From Albula goreensis (Eukaryota > Chordata > Actinopteri > Albuliformes > Albulidae), in the NCBI GenBank assembly GCA_022829145.1, contig CM040746.1:41787212-41851211 (forward strand): a stretch of DNA of 64,000 nucleotides. The letters run 5' to 3'. A program made the position numbers and the translations under genes. Below are positions 59,052-64,000 of the stretch, in pieces. Each line of letters begins with the position of its first letter. The stretch's first letter is position 1. Under the pieces are notes generated by a model. The model was not told where the DNA came from. It searched no databases and saw only the letters and a list, made by a program, of their open reading frames with translations.

Positions 59052-59131
<80 letters not shown>
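58879..59131. repeat. (GT)n microsatellite with GCATGTTTATGCA interruptions
   Basis: Long GT tracts separated by TTTGTGCATGTTTATGCATA phrases; the last pure tract (about 59056-59130) is near 38 dinucleotides. Confidence 0.95.
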
Positions 59132-59132
<1 letters not shown>

Positions 59133-59956
59133 GTAGCCACAATTTATTCCAAGGAGGATGGCATCCTGCCGCATACCCCCTCAACTCAAGCCAGGAGCCA
59201 AGAGATGTAAAAGTGTCACAGTCCTGATTTATCTGTGTGTCACTGAAGTGAAGCATTACAGGACATGGACACAGGATTACCATTAAAATTTTACACCAGG
59301 CAATGCACAGTGGTGAGGTCTGCAGTCATTAAATGAATGCAGTTTTTTTCAACGGGTGGCCACAAATATGACCTTAATTGTTCCATTGACCTATATGCTG
59401 TGAGGTAAGGAAAAATGTACCAGAGGAAAAAGTGAAAAAGGGATGTGATTAGGAAAAGCCACAGCTGCTTTTGTGATAAAAAAATACAGAAAACAGCTCA
59501 TCCCATGCTCATGTTCATGCTAATTTCAATGTTATGGGCTACAGGCCACATGAAATGGCATTTGTCATTTATTCATCATTCAATAACATAATACAAGTTA
59601 TCATGATTTCACTAAGGCAATGTGAAAAACTGCTCACCATCAAATGTTTTAGAATTACAATAAATATTTTATTATATATACCATTAGATTAAATTGAGAA
59701 GACCATAGACTTGCACAAAATAAGTTATAGTTATCACTTATTTTGCAAAATTATATATTTTCTTGCATGTCAGTGTCTTTTTCATTAATTAATGCCGTCA
59801 CTATCTTTTCAAATATTAAAATCCACACTTATACGTTAAAATGAAAGACCTCTTTCAGCCTTTGATCAGGGGAATTACTGCTCCTCATTAATTCATCACA
59901 CACACCAGCTAAAAAGGACGAGATGAAAGTCATCTTCAACCTCCCCGGGTAATTTG
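59132..59956. other. Unique non-coding DNA
   Basis: Nothing recognised. Confidence 0.5.
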
Positions 59957-61317
59957 CGCTTTGGCTGAGTGGTGGTAACTGCCCTATGGCTGAGTGGTGG
60001 TAATTGCGCTATGGCTGAGTAGTGGTAACTGCGCTGTGGCTGACTGGTGGTAACTGCGCTATGGCTGAGTGGTGGTAATCGCGCTATGGCTGAGTGGTGG
60101 TAATCGCACTTTGGCTGAGTGGTGGTAACTGCGCTTTGGCTGAGTGGTGGTAATTGCGCTATGGCTGAGTGGTGGTAACTGCGCTATGGCTGAGTGGTGG
60201 TAACTGCGCTATGGCTGAGTGGTGGTAATTGCGCTTTGGCTGAGTGGTGGTAACTGCGCTATGGCTGAGTGGTGGTAATTGCGCTATGGCTGAGTGGTGG
60301 TAATCGCGCTATGGCTGAGTGGTGGTAACTGCGCTATGGCTGAGTGGTGGTAATTGCGCTTTGGCTGAGTGGTGGTAATCGCGCTTTGGCTGAGTGGTGG
60401 TAATTGCGCTATGGCTGAGTGGTGGTAACTGCGCTATGGCTGAGTGGTGGTAACTGCGCTATGGCTGAGTGGTGGTAATTGCGCTATGGTTGAGTGGTGG
60501 TAATTGCGCTATGGCTGAGTGGTGGTAACTGCGCTATGGCTGAGTGGTGGTAACTGCGCTATGGTTGAGTGGTGGTAATTGCGCTATGGTTGAGTGGTGG
60601 TAATTGCGCTATGGCTGAGTGGTGGTAACTGCGCTATGGCTGAGTGGTGGTAACTGGGCTGGTGGTGGTAATTGCGCTGATGGCTGAGTGGCTGAGTGGT
60701 GGTAACTGCGCTATGGCTGAGTGGTGGTAATTGCGCTATGGCTGAGTGGTGGTAACTGCGCTATGGCTGAGTGGTGGTAATTGGGCTATGGCTGAGTGGT
60801 GGTAATTGCGCTTTGGCTGAGTGGTGGTAATTGGGCTATGGCTGAGTGGTGGTAACTGCGCTATGGCTGAGTGGTGGTAACTGCGCTATGGCTGAGTGGT
60901 GGTAACTGGGCTATGTCTGAGTGGTGGTAACTGCGCTTTGGCTGAGTGGTGGTAATTGGGCTATGGTTGAGTGGTGGTAATAGGGCTATGGGTGAGTGGT
61001 TGTAACTGCGCTATGGCTGAGTGGTGGTAACTGTGCTATGGCTGAGTGGTGGTAACTGGGCTATGGCTGAGTGGTGGTAATTGCGCTATGGCTGTGTGGT
61101 GGTAATAGGGCTATGGGTGAGTGGTGGTAACTGCGCTATGGCTGAGTGGTGGTAACTGGGCTATGGCTGAGTGGTGGTAACTGCGCTGTGGCTGAGTGGT
61201 GGTAATTGGGCTATGGGTGAGTGGTGGTAACTGCGCTATGGCTGAGTGGTGGTAACTGCGCTATGGCTGAGTGGTGGTAATTGCGCTATGGCTGAGTGGT
61301 GGTAATTGTGCTATGTA
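59957..61317 (+). repeat. 25-bp minisatellite, about 54 copies, with an A-box-like motif per unit
   Basis: Unit GCGCTATGGCTGAGTGGTGG followed by TAACT or TAATT/TAATC. TGGCTGAGTGGT matches 11 of 12 positions of the polymerase III A-box consensus TRGCNNAGYNGG and resembles the 5' part of Leu/Ser tRNAs. No B-box accompanies it. Units in the last third degenerate (TGGGCTATGG, AATAGGGC). Stops occur in each unit on the plus strand, so it does not create long frames. Confidence 0.95.
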
Positions 61318-61737
61318 ATGCATCTCGTAGGCCGTGATTTTGAACGCTGGCTGTTTATGGAACCAGTCCAGAGACAAGGCTATCTTTCCCCTAATTCAGC
61401 ATCTGACAGAGAAATTGTTTTCCATTCAAATCATTTCTGCAGGCAATGAGTGCATGTGACACAAAGAGTGGAGAGGGAAAATTTCAAATGACAGGCAAGC
61501 AGAAACAATCAAAGCAAGGTACCAAGGAGGCCATAATATATGTTTATCATTGAATTTTACGCAGGTTTCAAGGTGGAGTGGTAATTGGGTTTAGCTGGAG
61601 AGAAAGAAAACTTTCAAAAAATTTAAACTGGATGCAGAATTTTTGTCTGTATTTATTTTCATGTATTTGTTCACTTGGTTGGAACAATTCTACTGATTAA
61701 TAGTCAGGTCAAGTTAAGAGCCACATTTTATGGGGCT
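61318..61737. other. Unique spacer
   Basis: Nothing recognised. Confidence 0.45.
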
Positions 61738-62940
61738 AATAGGTAGCTCATCCTGTTAAAGCACTGTTCCAGTGTATGGATTGGCCCCACAGTTTGCATT
61801 ATGTTAAGGCACTGCTCCAGTGTGTGGATGGGCCCCACAGTCTGCATCCTGTTAAGGCACTGCTCCAGTGTGTGGATGGGCCCCACAGTCTGCATCCTGT
61901 TAAGGCACTGCTCCAGTGTGTGGATGGGCCCCACAGTCTGCATCCTGTTAAGGCACTGCTCCAGTGTGTGGATGGGCCCCACAGTCTGCATCCTGTTAAG
62001 GCACTGCTCCAGTGTGTGGATGGGCCCCACAGTCTGCATCCTGTTAAGGCACTGTTACAGTGTGTGGATGGGCCCCACAGTCTGCATCCTGTTAAGGCAC
62101 TGTTCCAGTGTGTGGATGGGCCCCACAGTCTGCATCCTGTTAAGGCACTGTTCCAGTGTGTGGATGGGCCCCACAGTCTGCATCCTGTTAAGGCACTGCT
62201 CCAGTGTGTGGATGGGCCCCACAGTCTGCATCCTGTTAAGGCACTGCTCCAGTGTGTGGATGGGCCCCACGGTCTGCATCCTGTTAAGGCACTGTTCCAG
62301 TGTGTGGATGGGCCCCACAGTCTGCATCCTGTTAAGGCACTGCTCCAGTGTGTGGATGGGCCCCACAGTCTGCATCCTGTTAAGGCACTGTTACAGTGTG
62401 TGTGGATGGGCCCCACAGTCTGCATCCTGTTAAGGCACTGTTCCAGTGTGTGGATGGGCCCCACAGTCTGCATCCTGTTAAGGCACTGTTATAGTGTGTG
62501 GATGGGCCCCACAGTCTGCATCCTGTTAAGGCACTGTTACAGTGTATGGATGGGCCCCACAGTCTGCATCCTGTTAAGGCACTGCTCCAGTGTGTGGATG
62601 GGCCCCACGGTCTGCATCCTGTTAAGGCACTGTTCCAGTGTGTGGATGGGCCCCACAGTCTGCATCCTGTTAAGGCACTGTTCCAGTGTGTCGATGGGCC
62701 CCATGGTCTGCACCCTGTTAAGGCACTGCTCCAGTGTGTGGATGGGCCCCACAGTCTGCATCCTGTTAAGGCACTGTTACAGTGTGTGGATGGGCCCCAC
62801 AGTCTGCATCCTGTTAAGGCACTGTTACAGTGTGTGGATGGGCCCCACAGTCTGCATCCTGTTAAGGCACTGCTCCAGTGTGTGGATGGGCCCCACAGTC
62901 TGCATCCTGTTAAGGCACTGTTACAGTGTGTGGATGGCCC
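61738..62940. repeat. 48-bp minisatellite, about 25 copies
   Basis: Unit GCACTGCTCCAGTGTGTGGA, TGGGCCCCACAGTCTGCATC, CTGTTAAG. Variants are TTCC or TTAC for CTCC. One unit near 62400 has an extra GT. The first, more diverged unit is preceded by TAGGTAGCTCATCCTGTTAA and AGCACTG, which looks like the A-box end of a tRNA-derived SINE; this is a weak resemblance. Frames of 187-409 codons on both strands are artefacts. Confidence 0.95.
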
Positions 62941-63662
62941 CAAAGTCTCTTATTGTGTCAGGACCATGTTCTGTAGGCAACTCACAGTTGGCCTTATCAT
63001 CTTAGCTTTTCTATCTTTGCTTGTTTTTTTCTTGATTCCCTCTTATACCCCCTCTACTTTTCTTCTCTGCCATTTCTTCTACTCATAAAAAATAAACATG
63101 TATGACATAAACATTGTTGTCCCTGAGTTCTATTTTCAGTAGTTTAGGGGACACCAGGGGAAAAGGATCACAAATACAACCAACATGTTTGTTTTGATTG
63201 TGTAGTGATACTCCAATGGAATGGAAGACCCACCATGGTGTGTTCAAACCCATGTGGAAATACCACATTTAGCATTAGTATTGAGTGTACCCTTCACCCA
63301 CAGAGGCCTTAATCTCCAGTGATGAGGGGGTTGGCATAATAGCTTTGTTTGGTCCTTCTGAAAAAGATTGCGGCATGTTGTGGTGGTTTGCTCTTAATTG
63401 CCTCACCCGACAGAATTTAATTCTTCTGGTGTATGCACTGTAACCAAAGCTCTGCAGTTTAAAAATGATCAAAATAATTGTGTGTGATTTTTCTAACTGA
63501 ATAACTATCCATGCGTTAGTAATGGTTTGGTACATTATGTACAGTACATGTTTTAATTGACATTTATCTCATGTATATCCCTTTTAAGCAATTTCCTTCA
63601 ATAACTCAACACATAGTGTCAGACTTAAATTCTAACCTTTTTACATCTTTTAAAGTAGCACT
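62941..63662. other. Unique non-coding DNA
   Basis: No gene recognised; an 86-codon minus-strand frame at 63275-63535 has no family features. Confidence 0.45.
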
Positions 63663-63780
63663 GATGAGGAAGGAGAGGGAGGCCATTTAGGAAACCCGAG
63701 CGGACAATGTTATCCTGGTGAGGAAGGAGAGGAAGGCCATTTAGGAAACCCGAGCAGACAATGTTATCCTGGTGAGGAAA
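63663..63780. repeat. 54-bp direct duplication, about 2.2 copies
   Basis: GGTGAGGAAGGAGAGGAAGG, CCATTTAGGAAACCCGAGC and GGACAATGTTATCCT occur twice with two or three differences, followed by a third partial GGTGAGGAAAC. Confidence 0.9.
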
Positions 63781-64000
63781 CCCATCAAATGTTCTGATAT
63801 GCACCATGGATGCGTACTTAGAGAAACAAGGATGTGGCATCAGGACTGAATTTCCCTGGTAAAAAAGAAGAGTGCTCTCAGCTATGAGGACATCAGCTTG
63901 CTGTGGTAATGCTTGAGGTTTTAATTATTTTCCCTTATTATGTTCTCCTCCTGGTCCCCAGCTGGGGGCAGCTGTTGTATTGGTATTATCTATATGTAAA
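63781..64000. other. Unique non-coding DNA to the window end
   Basis: Nothing recognised. Confidence 0.4.

Noticed and set aside
59957-61317. tRNA gene cluster
   Set aside because: Only an A-box-like string is present; there is no B box, anticodon arm or acceptor pairing in 25 bp.
61776-63005. 409-codon frame as a gene
   Set aside because: Runs through the 48-bp array and a short tail of unique DNA; no family features.

Overview
The window looks like non-coding teleost nuclear DNA, AT-rich between arrays, with no protein-coding host gene, rRNA or tRNA that I can support. The fish assignment rests on two things. Several dispersed repeats carry the tail typical of teleost interspersed repeats (CTCTGGATAAGA... 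followed by TAATG pentamers). There is also a roughly 4.4-kb decayed L1/Tx1-type LINE at 47.64-52.08 kb. The species cannot be fixed from the sequence.

The dominant feature is an extraordinary density of minisatellites: about 25 tandem arrays with unit lengths from 16 to 80 bp, together close to 20 kb, or roughly a third of the window. Most long open frames are products of these arrays and are not genes.

Layout: 1-5.3 kb unique DNA with short telomere-like CCCTAA tracts; 5.8-7.0 kb a 16/17-bp array and a G-rich 28-bp array; 9.05-9.4 kb a CA-rich array; 11.3-13.5 kb a 48-bp array whose unit resembles the 5' half of 5S rRNA; 14.2-15.8 kb decayed dispersed repeats, two with pogo/Tigger-like ends; 17.2 kb a 28-bp array; 20.0-20.8 kb a 40-44-bp array with a B-box-like motif; 23.5 kb a 31-bp array; 25.2-27.3 kb an 80-bp triplication, a 76-bp TTAGGG-like array and a 45-bp array grown from a repeat tail; 29.3-30.9 kb abutting 33-bp and 53-bp arrays; 33.2-35.9 kb 21-, 19- and 35-bp arrays; 37.0-41.2 kb a 38-bp array and a 2.7-kb 18/36-bp array; 42.4-45.1 kb 17- and 23-bp arrays; 47.6-52.1 kb the LINE; 52.8-55.6 kb 31-, 42- and 34-bp arrays; 56.9-59.1 kb GT-rich microsatellites; 60.0-62.9 kb a 25-bp and a second 48-bp array; 63.7 kb a small duplication.

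The most interesting pattern is that several arrays seem to have grown out of, or next to, RNA polymerase III-derived short interspersed elements: a 5S-like unit, a TAATG-tail unit, and more tentatively a B-box-like and two A-box-like units. Short telomeric tracts and the minisatellite density would fit a subtelomeric or recombination-rich location, but this is inference. I see no gene system working together here.
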